From DASUPK01 sp963821705 (lineage in GTDB: Bacteria > Actinomycetota > Thermoleophilia > Solirubrobacterales > 70-9), in NCBI GenBank assembly GCA_963821705.1, contig CAWGEV010000003.1, forward strand, positions 1 through 64,000: 64,000 nucleotides of DNA. The letters are read 5' to 3'. The position numbers and the translations under genes are program-made. Under the pieces are notes generated by a model, which had not been told where the DNA came from, made no database searches, and saw nothing but the letters and a program-made list of their open reading frames with translations. Shown in pieces: positions 54,145 through 63,880 of this stretch (position 1 is its first letter; the number at the start of each line of letters is the position of its first letter).

Positions 54145-55116
54145 ATGGCGAAGGCGAACCCGGATCCGGGCTTCTGGGGCGGAAGAAAGGTCAGGGTCAC
54201 GGGCGGGGGTGGCTTCCTCGGCCGGCCCACCGTCGCGATGCTCGAGGACCTTGGCGCGGAGGTGAAGACCGTCCGCTCAGCGGATCACGACCTCACGGAT
54301 CGGGAGGCCTGCTTCGAGGCGCTCGAGGGCGCGCAGGTGGTGGTCCACCTCGCCGCCAACGTGGGGGGCATCGGCTACAACCGCCGCAACCCGGGCCCGC
54401 TGGCCCACGACAACCTGGCGATGGGGCTGAACGTCTTCGAGGCCTGTCGGCAGCTCGGCGCCGAGAAGCTGGTCGCGGCCTGCTCGGTCTGCGCCTATCC
54501 CAAGTTCACGCCCGTCCCGTTCAAGGAGGACGAGATCTGGGACGGCTACCCGGAGGAGTCGAACGCTCCCTACGGCCTGGCGAAGAAGATGCTGCTCGTC
54601 CTCTCCGACGCCTACCGCCGGCAGTACGGGTTCGACTCCTGCGCGCCGGTGATCGCCAACCTCTACGGGCCGGGGGACAACTTCGATCTCGAGGACTCCC
54701 ACGTGATCGCGGCGATGATCCACAAGTACGTGCTCGCCGCCGAGCGTGGGGATCCCGAGGTGGTCCTCTGGGGGACCGGGAAGCCCACGCGCGAGTTCCT
54801 CTACGTCGACGACGCGGCCCGCGCCCTGATCCTCTGCGCCGAGCGCCTCGAGGTCTCGGACCCGGTGAACATCGGCACGGGCAGGGAGACGAGCATCCGT
54901 GAGCTGGCCGAGACCATCTCGCAGCTGACCGCGTTCGAGGGCAAGACCGTCTGGGACGACTCCCGGCCCGACGGACAGCCGAAGCGCTACCTGGACGTCA
55001 CCCGCGCTCGCGAGCTGGTGGGGTTCGAGGCCGAGATCCCGCTCGACGAGGGGCTGAAGCGCACCATCGAGTCCTTCCGTTCGGCCGATCTGGCCGCGGC
55101 CGGCTCCTCCACCTAG
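54145..55116 (+). CDS. GDP-L-fucose synthase-like epimerase/reductase
   Basis: 323 residues, extended SDR. RVTGGGGFLGRPTVAML binds NAD(P)H; HLAANVGGIGYNRRNPG, ACSVCAYPKFTPVPFKE, Tyr/Lys in YGLAKKMLL, ANLYGPGDNFDLEDSHVI and WGTGKPTREFLYVDD match Fcl/WcaG and the related GDP-sugar epimerases. Fcl converts GDP-4-keto-6-deoxymannose, the product of the gmd gene in this window, to GDP-L-fucose. A close alternative is another GDP/NDP-sugar epimerase. It is alone on the plus strand with the membrane protein following 18 bases after it. Confidence 0.85.
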   Translation: MAKANPDPGFWGGRKVRVTGGGGFLGRPTVAMLEDLGAEVKTVRSADHDLTDREACFEALEGAQVVVHLAANVGGIGYNRRNPGPLAHDNLAMGLNVFEACRQLGAEKLVAACSVCAYPKFTPVPFKEDEIWDGYPEESNAPYGLAKKMLLVLSDAYRRQYGFDSCAPVIANLYGPGDNFDLEDSHVIAAMIHKYVLAAERGDPEVVLWGTGKPTREFLYVDDAARALILCAERLEVSDPVNIGTGRETSIRELAETISQLTAFEGKTVWDDSRPDGQPKRYLDVTRARELVGFEAEIPLDEGLKRTIESFRSADLAAAGSST

Positions 55117-55134
55117 CGCACTAGCCTGCCCGCC

Positions 55135-56916
55135 ATGGAATCGACGTCGGGGGCGCGTGGCGCCGCCACGAGTGCGCTCGCCTGGCTCGATCGCATCGCC
55201 GGGACGGCCTGGTTCGCGTACGGCTCGATCCTCCTCATCCAGTCGAAGGTCCTCTGGGGGATCTGGGAGCACAGGGACCTGACGGATGGGGACTCGGTCT
55301 TCTACTTCGTCGGGTCGAGCCACTGGACGCACGGCTTCCAGCTGGATCCGGTGTGGACGCCCCTGTACGAGTTCTTCTGGGGGTCGATCAGGTGGTTCAT
55401 CGACGACCCATACGTGTCGACCATCGTCCACCGCGTCCTGATCGTCCTGGCCGCGACCGTGATCGTGCTCGCCGTCCTCCGGCGTCTGCTCTCTCCTGGG
55501 ATCGCGTGGGCACTGGCGGTGTGGTGGGCGATCCTGCCGATCAATTACGACGTCCTCTACGAGGTGCACCTCTTCGCGCTGCTCCCGGAGCTGGCGGCCG
55601 TTCTGATCGCCTTCGCCTGGTCCGGGTTGCGGATGCGCGCCGGGGTGTTCGGGGTGCTGCTGGCGACCACCGTGCTGATGCGGAACGAGGTCGTGATCGC
55701 GCTGCTCGTGTGGATGGTCGTCTGGATCGTCTACGAGGTTGGCGCGCGCGGGCGAGGCGAGGCGACGCCGCCGCGCAAGTTGCTCACGGCGGCCGGGATT
55801 CCGATCCTGGCGGTCGCGGCCGTCACCGGGCTGGTGGCGGCCACGTCGTACAGGGGCGACGACCTGCACCGGTTCAGCCAGCACGAGGAGCTCAGCGTCT
55901 GTCAGGGGTACGCGGTCGGCTACGCCCAGCGACACCCCGGCTACAGGGGAAACCCCTTCACCAACTGCTCGCAGCTGATGGAGAGGGAGTTCGGCGAGCC
56001 GATGCCCTCGATGCTCGCGGCGATCCGGGCGAACCCCAGCGCGGTCGGCCAGCACTTCCTCTGGAACGCCCGGCTCCTCATCCCCTACGGGCTGCAGCTG
56101 ATGCTCTTCGACCGCATCTCCGCCGGAGGACAGAACCGCGACCCCGATTACATCCCCGTCAAGGCTCGGTCGTCGGTGGCGTTCATCGGATCCCTGGTGG
56201 TCGTGGCCTTCGTTGCGGGCGGGCTCGTCCTGCTCTGGCGCGACCGCCGCCGCTGGTGGGAGACCTGGATCGGCCCGCGCGCCTGGGGCTGGCTCGCGCT
56301 CGCCGCGCTTGCCGCCGCCGCCGTGGTCGCCGGGCTCTGGCAGCGCCCGCGCCCGGAGTACCTGTACGCGCTCAGCGTCGCGATCCTGGCGGTGATCGGG
56401 ACCTGTGGGATGGCGTACGCGGATCGCTGGCCCGCCACCAAGCGCCTGCGGGCGGGCATCCCGCTCGCGGCCGTGCTGCTGGTGGTCCTGATGCCCGTCC
56501 ATTTCACCTCCGGGTACGTGACCCCGCAGATCGGGCGCCCCGGCCGGCCGGTGAAGGACATGGTCGATCGGCTCTATCCGATCCGGACCGAGTTGCGGGG
56601 GCACGAGGTCAGCTTGCTCGCCACCTCATCCGGCGCCGGCTGCGCCTATCTCGGTGGCGATGACCCCTGCAAGCCGGTGGTCTGGAAGGCGATCTTTCCG
56701 AGCGTGCGGAGCGGCACCGCGGCCCAGGCCCTTGCGGCGCACCGGGTGGACTTCATCTATCTCGACGCGACGGACCTGGAGAACCCGGCGTCCCGCGAGG
56801 TCGTCCGGGAGGCGGAGGCCGCCGGGTGGACCCGCGATCCGATCTCGGCGGGCCAGGACTGGATCCTGCTCAGGCGGCCTGCCCGGGCCGTGGCTCCCTC
56901 TCAGGAGGCTGGCTGA
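55135..56916 (+). CDS. Polytopic membrane protein, GT-C-like
   Basis: 593 residues with around ten to eleven hydrophobic spans. After the first span the loop has DLTDGDSVFYFVGSSHW (Asp51, Asp53), an acidic position used by GT-C transferases in general. The last 130 residues are extracytoplasmic and include two cysteines (GCAYLGGDDPC) that may form a disulfide. A role as a mannosyl- or similar transferase using a lipid-linked sugar is only a topology-based guess. Its 3' end overlaps the convergent GT2 gene by 47 bases. Confidence 0.7.
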   Translation: MESTSGARGAATSALAWLDRIAGTAWFAYGSILLIQSKVLWGIWEHRDLTDGDSVFYFVGSSHWTHGFQLDPVWTPLYEFFWGSIRWFIDDPYVSTIVHRVLIVLAATVIVLAVLRRLLSPGIAWALAVWWAILPINYDVLYEVHLFALLPELAAVLIAFAWSGLRMRAGVFGVLLATTVLMRNEVVIALLVWMVVWIVYEVGARGRGEATPPRKLLTAAGIPILAVAAVTGLVAATSYRGDDLHRFSQHEELSVCQGYAVGYAQRHPGYRGNPFTNCSQLMEREFGEPMPSMLAAIRANPSAVGQHFLWNARLLIPYGLQLMLFDRISAGGQNRDPDYIPVKARSSVAFIGSLVVVAFVAGGLVLLWRDRRRWWETWIGPRAWGWLALAALAAAAVVAGLWQRPRPEYLYALSVAILAVIGTCGMAYADRWPATKRLRAGIPLAAVLLVVLMPVHFTSGYVTPQIGRPGRPVKDMVDRLYPIRTELRGHEVSLLATSSGAGCAYLGGDDPCKPVVWKAIFPSVRSGTAAQALAAHRVDFIYLDATDLENPASREVVREAEAAGWTRDPISAGQDWILLRRPARAVAPSQEAG

Positions 56917-57949
56917 TCTCAACCGGGTCCGGCCCCGGATCGTTCGTGACCGGCTCCAGTCCGATCGGCGAGAGCAGGGCGCTGTGTCGCGCCTCCGGAT
57001 CCCGTTCCATCTGACGGGCGAGCCTGTCTCGCGTCCGGATGGGAGGTCGCCAGCGCTCCGGAACGTGCTCGAGCATGTCCCCTCCCCAGGTCAGCGCGGG
57101 CGTGATGACGTGCCTCTTGAATGGGCCGAGGACGTAGTGGATCAGCGGCTGCATCACCTTCCATCGAACCCAGGCAACGGGCGTCGCCGCCCGGGCCGCC
57201 CGCGCAAGGTGGAGGTGCGTCCGCTCGCGGGGACTGAGCTGCGGCGAGTAGATGCTCACGAAACGGTGGATCTCGGGCCATGAGTTGGTCATCTCGAACG
57301 TCTTCTGCTCCGGATGGACGGAGCGGACCGAGAGGAAGTCCTCCGACAGGAGCGCGGGCAGCTCCCCGCCGAAGGCCAGCCTGAGCATGTACTCGGCGTC
57401 GAAGGCGTAGTGCATGTCCTCGCGGAATCCACCGAAGCGCTCGAAGAGATCCCGGCGCCAGAAGGAGGAGGGCTGGGGCACGTGCCAGGGGACGAGGATC
57501 CACCAGTGGCGGCCATTCGCCCGCCCCTCGCAGTAGGACGGGGGCTTGGGCCGCCAGACGCGAAGGCGCTTGGGCGGATCCCCCTCGAGCACGTCGAACG
57601 CGCCGCCGGCAACCCAGCTGTGCTCGCCGCTCTCGAGGGCGGCGGCCGCCCTGTCGAGCGCCCCGGGCAGGTAGTAGTCGTCGCTGTTCAGGTACGCGAC
57701 GATCTCGCCCGAGGTTCCCTGGAGCCCCTTGTTGATCGCGTGCGACTGGCCGTTGTCCTGCTCCGAGACCCACCAGGCCAACCGGTCCTCGTAGCGCCGG
57801 ATGATCTCGAGGGTCTCGTCGGTGGAGCCGCCGTCGACGATCACGTACTCGAGGTTCGGGTAGCCCTGATCGAGAACGGATCGAATGGTCCGCTCGATGA
57901 ACCTGCCCTGGTTGAAGGATGGGGTGATGACGGTGATCTTCGGCGGCAC
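56870..57949 (-). CDS. Family 2 glycosyltransferase
   Basis: 359 residues, intact: ITVITPSFNQGRFIERTI, VDGGSTDETLEII, SEQDNGQSHAINKGL, AYLNSDDYYLPGAL (metal site), GRHWWILVPWHVPQPSSFWRRDLF, HYAFDAEYMLRLAFGGE. A basic C-terminal region (KRHVITPALTWGGDMLEHV) is shared with its broken paralogue at 46717, where the same ending is LVGPVLRFGGDLLEHV. It overlaps the convergent membrane protein by 47 bases. Confidence 0.88.
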   Translation of the reverse strand: MPPKITVITPSFNQGRFIERTIRSVLDQGYPNLEYVIVDGGSTDETLEIIRRYEDRLAWWVSEQDNGQSHAINKGLQGTSGEIVAYLNSDDYYLPGALDRAAAALESGEHSWVAGGAFDVLEGDPPKRLRVWRPKPPSYCEGRANGRHWWILVPWHVPQPSSFWRRDLFERFGGFREDMHYAFDAEYMLRLAFGGELPALLSEDFLSVRSVHPEQKTFEMTNSWPEIHRFVSIYSPQLSPRERTHLHLARAARAATPVAWVRWKVMQPLIHYVLGPFKRHVITPALTWGGDMLEHVPERWRPPIRTRDRLARQMERDPEARHSALLSPIGLEPVTNDPGPDPVEISQPPEREPRPGQAA

Positions 57950-58022
57950 CCGCGGCGAGTATAGGTCGGGTCCCGGGGCTCGCCCAAGCTCTCTCGCGGG
58001 ATCCTCAGACTAGGCTGGACGC

Positions 58023-58870
58023 GTGAGCGAGTCGGGGCCGGCCGAGGAGCACGTCCCGCGAGAGTGGGAGCGGATCGGCCAGGCTGAGGCACTCGATTGG
58101 TGGGAGGAGCGCCACCGCCGACACGGCGGCTTCGACGCGGTGGGATACGCCGGCGCCGGGTGAGACCTACAACGCTTGGCTCTACCGGATCCGGAGGCGG
58201 CTCTTCCGGCGTCACGTGGCACCCGCTCGTCCGACCAGGCAGCGCGGTGCTCGACGTCGGCTCGGGCACGGGCTTCTACGTCGGGCTGTGGCGGGAGGCG
58301 GGTGCGGCGAGCATCCGCGGCTCCGATGTCTCACCGACGGCGGTCGCGCGACTGCGTACGAGGGCTTTCCCGGCGATCCGAATCGATCGGTTCGACCTCT
58401 CGGGAGCGGCCGAGGACCTGCCAGACGGTCCGTTCGACCTGGTCTCCGCCTTCGACGTGCTGTTCCACCTGATCGACGACGCGGCGTACGGCCGCGCGCT
58501 GGCGAAATCTGTCGACCATCACGAGGCCCGGCGGCATGTTGGTGATCAGCGAGAACTTCCGGCGTGAGGGGACCACGCCGGTTCGCCTCGGTGCAGGTCA
58601 ATCGTGAGGAGAGGCGAGGTCCTCGGGGCGCTCTCCGGCGCCGGTTTCGAGGTGGTCGAGCGCCGGCCGATGTTCGTGGTCATGAACGCCCCCGCCTGTG
58701 GCGGCGGGCCGCTGCTCCACTCCTGGTGGCGGTGGGTTCACCGCCAGCTGACCACACGGCCGAGAGCGGGGGCCGTGCTCGGCCCCGTCCTCTACCCGCT
58801 GGAGCTCGCCTGTCTGGCCGGGGTCAGGCGAGCCCCCTCAACCGAGCTTGCGATCTGCCGCCGCGTCTAG
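58023..58870 (+). pseudogene. SAM-dependent methyltransferase, several frameshifts
   Basis: GTG 58023 (SESGPAEEHVPREWERIG) reads to GGFDAVGYAG near 58157, where an indel creates a stop. The next frame continues ETYNAWLYRIRRRLFRRHV and then VLDVGSGTGFYVGLW (SAM loop), GSDVSPTAVARL, DLVSAFDVLFHLIDD, then ITRPGGMLVISENF after shifts near 58505 and 58540, and VLGALSGAGFEVVERRP to a stop at 58870. Corrected length is about 280 residues. A class I methyltransferase of the glycan locus, convergent to the GT2 at 58867. Confidence 0.7.
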
Positions 58871-60355
58871 TCGAGTCGGAGCTCGACGCTCTCGACCGGC
58901 ATCCCGAGGCGGCGCTCGTCGCTCGACCCATTACGGGAGGGGATCAGGGGCCGGAGTATCAGGACGAGTCCGGAATCCGCGACGGAACGCGCGTGCCGGG
59001 GAGGGATGCGGAGCTCGAGCGCCTCTTCATCGCCGGTGACCAGCTCCGGGGCCAGGGCAACTCCCCCCGCGAAAGCGCCGAACACATAGCCGAGCGGTGC
59101 GCCCCGAAGGCCGCCCGTCTCGACACGAAGGATCGCGCCCTCCGCGGGTACGTCCGCCCGCACGAGCGTGACGGGCTCGCTCCAGCGGAAGTCCGTGCCC
59201 CGCTCGTCCTGCTCGAGCCCGTGGTTGCCGATCAGGATTCCGTCGAGGTGGGCGGCTTCGATCGGGCCGGTCTGGGCGTCGAGCGCCCGGGGCTCGCCCT
59301 CCTCGGCGGCGATCGCGTCGAGCTGCGTGACGCGCACGCTCCCGTGCTGGGCGGCCACGTAGCTGCGCCAGCGGGTCTCCTCCGGCAGCGCGGGAGTCGT
59401 CGCGATTGCCTGATGAAGACGCTTGGCGCCCCACTCCCAGGCCCGCCGCGGGCGGGTGCCGCCGAACCGTGCGGGGACACGTGACACCAGTTCTCGCCCG
59501 AGCCAGGCCCCCTTCCCGAGGATTGGAGCGAATGGCGGTGGAGATGGCGGCGATCATGGCCCCGGATACGTCCTCCCCGTAGACCTGGCGACGGTCCCAG
59601 AGGCCGGCCGGCCCGAAGTAGCGCTGGCAGAACGCGTCGTCTTGCTCACGGCGGACGATGCACTCGCCCCGGGCGAAGTCGGCACCGAGGGCCAGTGAGA
59701 ACCCCATCTCCTCCTCCAGCTCATGCGTGACAGCGGCGTCCTCGAGGTGCCTGATCCGAGCGCCCTGGTCGTCGAGGCGCGCCGACAGCAACGAGGGCGC
59801 ATACAGGCCGAGGCGCTGGTCGACTCCGCCGGTGCGCTCATATGCGGCGGAGCGGATCGCGACCGCCGTGGTGTTGAGCCGCACCCAGCCGGCCCTGTCC
59901 CACTCGGCGAACGATCTGGCGAACCAACGCTCGCTGAGCGGGCTGATCCCTCCCGAGGCGCTCTGGATGTGCTTGATCGTGGCGGCGTCGAGGCCCTCGT
60001 CATCCGCGAAGGCCTCTGCGACGACCTCGAGGCATCTCGGGTCCGCTCGGACGTGGGCCTCGGAGAGCAGCAACACGGGCGCCGTCGCGGCCCGGGCGGC
60101 GGCGTCGTAGAGGCCCATCAGGCGCGCCCCCGGAGCCGAGACGATCTCGTCCTGCGGCGCCAGCTCCTCCGCGACGCGGCGCTCGAAGTCCGGGTGCGCG
60201 CCGTCCGCGCTGAGCATCATCTGGAAGCGGTCGCGAGCGAGCGTCTGGCCCTGGGTCCAGGTGCGCAGGTGCTCCACCACGTCGCCGCGCGGATCGTCCA
60301 ACGGGATGACGACCGCGACCTCCGGGCGCGTCAGGTTCCCGTTCACCGCGCCCAT
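58867..60355 (-). CDS. GT2-like protein with C-terminal HGLEQ/FRWSEPV domain, copy 1
   Basis: About 495 codons, ATG 60355. The first 270 residues have VAVVIPLDDPRGDVVEHL, LARDRFQMMLSADGA, VLLLSEAHVRADPRCLE, GLYAPSLLSARL and DAFCQRYFGPAGLWDRR, a divergent GT2 fold. One frameshift near 59523 (should read ILGKGAWLGRELV) joins it to the second part, RVPARFGGTRPRRAW to the stop at 58867. That part contains NHGLEQDERGTDFRWSEPV, LRVETGGLRGAPLG and VLILRPL, a beta-rich module. A tandem paralogue at 61608 shares this plan. The role of the module is unknown; sugar binding is a guess. Confidence 0.75.
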
Positions 60356-61608
60356 GCTGTCACGGCATCGCCGCAAAAAGCGTGCATGTCGCGAACCATT
60401 CGCTCCTGGTCGAACTTGCTCCTGGACGAGAGGGCCGCTCCGCCCATGCGCTGGCGGAGCGCGCGATCTCCCAGGACGCTGCTGAGCGCGACGGCGAGCT
60501 CCGCGGCGTTCCCGGGCTCGACGAGCACCCCGTTGCGCCCATCCTCGACGACCTCGTCTATTCCGCCGTTCGAGGCGGCGACCACGGGGAGCCCGCATGC
60601 CAGCGCCTCGGCCGCGCTCAGGCAGAAGCTCTCCTCGGAGGAAGCGTGGACGTACAGGTCGGCGGATCGGTAGAGGGCCGCGAGCTGATCCGGGGTCCGG
60701 TTCGGCTCGTGTCTGATCCGGACGCCCTCGGCGACCTCCTCGATTCCCTCGCGGCCTCCGACCGAGAGGAGCTCCACCGGCCCCTCGAGCTTGGGGAGGG
60801 CCGCCCGCAGCGTCGCGAAGTCCTTGTGAGGGTTGTCGGCGCCCCCGTTGGCGGCGAACACGAGGCGGATTGCACCGTCCTGAGGCCTCAGGGCCGCCGG
60901 CCCGTCCGGGGTGAAGGTGCCGAGATCCACGCCGTTCGGAATGACGCGGGCCTCGACGATCGCCGGTGCCATGATGGATTCCTGAACCCGCTGCATCAAC
61001 CAGGCTGAAGGGGCCGCGACGAAGATTCGCGAGCGGGCGAAGATCCAGCGCTTGCGTTGCCAGTTCAGGCGGGTTGCGTCGCGGCGGATCGCCGGTGGGG
61101 CGGCGAGGTCGGGGCAGCTGCCGCAGCCGCGTGCGCCATCGCTCGCATGCGGCCGGCACCGCGCAGTGGCCGGTGAAGCTCCAGCCGTCGGCGAGCCGCA
61201 GGACGATCGGGGTTCGCAGGGAGAGGGAGGGCAGCCGGCGGAGGTCGAAGTAGCGTCCGCCCGTGGAGGTTGTTGCAGAGCACCACGTCGGGTTCCTCAC
61301 CCGCGAGCTCGGTGACGTGCCGCGTGTACGGGTGATTGAAGTCCTCGATGCCGAGCCACGAGTCGAGATTGCGGCGCATTGCCAGCCTGGCTCGACTGAT
61401 CGGGTGCTCCGGCGTGTAGTCGACATGAGGGCTGTCGTAGAAGGTGAGCACCCGGGGGTCGTCGGTGTGCTTGGTCGCGACGGCCATCCAGGTCTCCGTG
61501 CCCAGCGCCTCGAACCCGTGCAGGAGGGCCATCGAGATCGCTCTCGGCTCCGCCGCCGGAGTCGCTGGTGTTGACGATCACCGCCTTGCGTGGGACCGCT
61601 GATGCCAT
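60343..61608 (-). pseudogene. GT4-family glycosyltransferase, frameshifts in N-terminal half
   Basis: ATG 61608 (MASAVPRKAVIVNTSDSGGG) overlaps the GT2 upstream (TGATG). Shifts near 61541, 61262, 61130 and 61006 join ALLHGFEALGTETWMAVATK, DYTPEHPISRARLAM, GGYFDLRRLPSLSLRTPIVL, LADGWSFTGHCAVPAACERW, then DATRLNWQRKRWIFARSRIF and the clean last 220 residues: VRVIPNGVDLGTFT-like IPNGVDLGTF, LVFAANGGADNPHKD, YVHASSEESFCLSAAEALAC, and GGIDEVVEDG, all typical of GT4. The stop at 60343 overlaps the downstream GT2 start by 13 bases. Confidence 0.78.
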
Positions 61609-63126
61609 CACGTAGCTGACGGGCGCCGGCAGGCGACTCTCGGGAGCGCGGGTGGCGGAGGTGGCGTTCTCCAGGGTCGATGGCGAAGATGGGAAGGCCC
61701 AAGGCGCGCTCGTCGGGCGGGGATCCCGCGGGCGCCTCGAGCGGCCGGATCACCAGGGTGAGGTCACCCGGCAGATTCGGGATGGGCACGACCAGGACCT
61801 GACCCTGTTCGCTGAGGCCCGAGGACCGCAGCCGCTTCTCGCCGAGGTATGTGCCGATGACCGCGGTACGCGGTGACTCTCTGAGGCCTCCGGTGTCGAT
61901 GCGCAGCCGGCCGCCACGTGCGTCCGGGCCGAGCCGGACCCGCAGGACGGGCTCGCTCCAGCGGAACGTCCTGCCCTCGTGCTGCTCGAGTCCGTGCACG
62001 CTGAGGGCGACGCCCTCGGGGATCTCCTCGATCGGGTGATCGCCGACCGGCAGGTTCGGAGTCTCGTCGCTGGGATGTGCCGCGATCCAGTCGGAGTTGG
62101 GTGAGGCGCACCACACGGTCCTGGGCTCGGAGGTAGTGCGTGTACCGGCGTCGCTTTGACCAGGGGAGGCGCGCCGCCAACTCGCTCCAGCGGAATCGGA
62201 GCCGCGCCAGCCAGAGCCGGGGCCGACTCCCCGGCCGCGGCCTCGGGAAGCCTCGAACTCACCTCCGTGACGAGCCAGCGGAGGTCGCGGCGGTCGGTGA
62301 GCGCCGAACGCCTCAGCTCCCTGGCGAGGATCGAGACCGTGGGGCGGGCGACGGCGGGGCTCAGGGCCGAGCGGTTCCAGAGGAGGTGCTGGTGACCGAA
62401 GTAACGCTCCGCGAACTCGGGGTCGAGTGAGGAGCGCGCCTCGAGCTCCCCTTTCGCGAAGTTGGCGGAGTGCCCGTGGTGCTCATCGATCCCGTCGACG
62501 TGGACATGCCGGATCCGCGCTCCGGGCACGTCGCCGATCCGGGCGCCACGTTGATCCAGCGTGGCGGCCACCAGCGGGGGGGCGAAGAGCCCGTAGCGCT
62601 CGTCGAGGCCACCCCGCCGATTGGAAGACGTCGCGCCTGATCAGGAACCCGGCGAGATTCAGCCGGGGCCAGGCCCCGGCGCGCTCCACTCCGCGTAGAC
62701 GTCGTCGAACCACCGGGCGCCGAGCTCGCCGGTGACCCCGGGGGTGACGTGGCCGTGCTCGATTCTCGCCGCGTCCAGGTCCGGTGAGGCTTCGACACCC
62801 CGCACCGCCTCCTCGAGGCAGTCCGGTTCGCCCTGACAGTGGTTCTCCGTGACCAGCAGCCAGGGAGCGGTCGCCGATGCGGCGGCCGCGTTGTAGAGCC
62901 GCAGCAGCCCGGCGCCGGGGATCACGTGGAAGGAGTCGTGGGGGGCGAGGATCGCCTGCACCTCCCGGTCGATCGCCGGCTCCTCTCCGTCGGAGGCGAT
63001 GACCACCTGGTAGCGGTCCCTGGCCAGGGTCTGACCGCCGGTCCAGGTGCGGATGTGCTCCACCGCATCGCCGCGGGCGTCGGTGAGCGGGATCACCACG
63101 GCCATCTGCAGAGGATCCTTCCCCAC
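61608..63126 (-). pseudogene. GT2-like protein with C-terminal HGLEQ/FRWSEPV domain, copy 2, several frameshifts
   Basis: GTG 63126 (MGKDPLQMAVVIPLTDARGD). Corrected across shifts near 62675, 62625, 62165 and 62110 it reads DRYQVVIASDGEEPA, WLLVTENHCQGEPDCLE, NLAGFLIRRDVFQSAG, LFAPPLVAATLDQRG, RIRHVHVDGIDEHHGH, FAERYFGHQHLLWNRSA, then SVHGLEQHEGRTFRWSEPV, LRIDTGGLRESPR and LTLVIRPLEAPAG, matching copy 1 across its length (about 505 codons). A HVDGxDEHHGH segment unique to this copy replaces a Glu-rich one. First gene of the three-gene operon 63126-58867. Confidence 0.75.
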
Positions 63127-63191
63127 GGGCTCATTGTTACCGGAGGGTGGGCCCGCCGCGGTCCGTCGCCTCCGCCCCCCATGATCACTGC

Positions 63192-63863
63192 ATGGAGAGC
63201 AGTGCGGAATCGCGCGGGCACGTGCCGGCGCGGAAGGCGCGGTTCCGGCGCGATCAGAGCGAGTTGGAGTTCACGCGGATCGTCGCCTTCAGCGACGGCG
63301 TCTTCGCGATCGCGATCACGCTGCTCGTCCTCTCCCTCCAGATTCCGCAGGGCCTGTCCGACTTCCCGAAGGCGCTCCGGGACCAGCTGCCCAACTTCTT
63401 CGCTTTCGCGCTCAGCTTCGCGGTCCTCGCCCGCGTCTGGCTCTTCCACCACCGGTTCTTCGCGGCGCTGGGCCGCTTCGACAGCAGGCTGATCGTCCTC
63501 AACTTCCTCTACCTGGCCTTCGTCACTCTGGTGCCGTTCAGCGCGGGCGTCATCGGCGATTACGGGAAGGAGTCGGCCGCGGCGATCGTCTACGCGGTGA
63601 ACATGGCGGCGCTCGGTGCCATCGGAGCGGTGACGACCATCCATGCATTCCGGAGTCACCTGATCAAGCCGGAGGTGGCGGAGGCCGTGGAGATCGAGGT
63701 CGGTCCGGCGAACTGGCTCGTGGCCACCGTCTTCTTGGTCTCGATCCCCATCGCGCTGGTCAACGCCAACGTGGCGGAGTGGAGCTGGATCGTCTTCTTC
63801 GTAATGGCCGGAGCCATCACGCGCCGGCTGCGCCGCAGCTCCGGCGCCGGCAGCGTCGACTGA
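63192..63863 (+). CDS. TMEM175-family potassium-channel-like membrane protein (DUF1211)
   Basis: 223 residues from ATG 63192. The diagnostic TMEM175 motif RIVAFSDGVFAIAITLLVL is in the first span, followed by five more spans (FFAFALSFAVLARVWLF with a HHRFF loop, LIVLNFLYLAFVTLVPF, IVYAVNMAALGAIGAV, LVATVFLVSIPIALVNA, WIVFFVMAGAI). Bacterial TMEM175 proteins form tetrameric potassium channels. Alone on this strand, not evidently part of the glycan locus. Confidence 0.9.
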   Translation: MESSAESRGHVPARKARFRRDQSELEFTRIVAFSDGVFAIAITLLVLSLQIPQGLSDFPKALRDQLPNFFAFALSFAVLARVWLFHHRFFAALGRFDSRLIVLNFLYLAFVTLVPFSAGVIGDYGKESAAAIVYAVNMAALGAIGAVTTIHAFRSHLIKPEVAEAVEIEVGPANWLVATVFLVSIPIALVNANVAEWSWIVFFVMAGAITRRLRRSSGAGSVD

Positions 63864-63880
63864 TCGCAACACTGACGCGG

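Noticed and set aside
59027..62116. A single frame of over 1000 codons on the minus strand
   Set aside because: It joins pieces of three genes (GT2 copy 2, GT4, GT2 copy 1) with nonsense stretches between them; the joins are frameshift artefacts, not a fusion protein.
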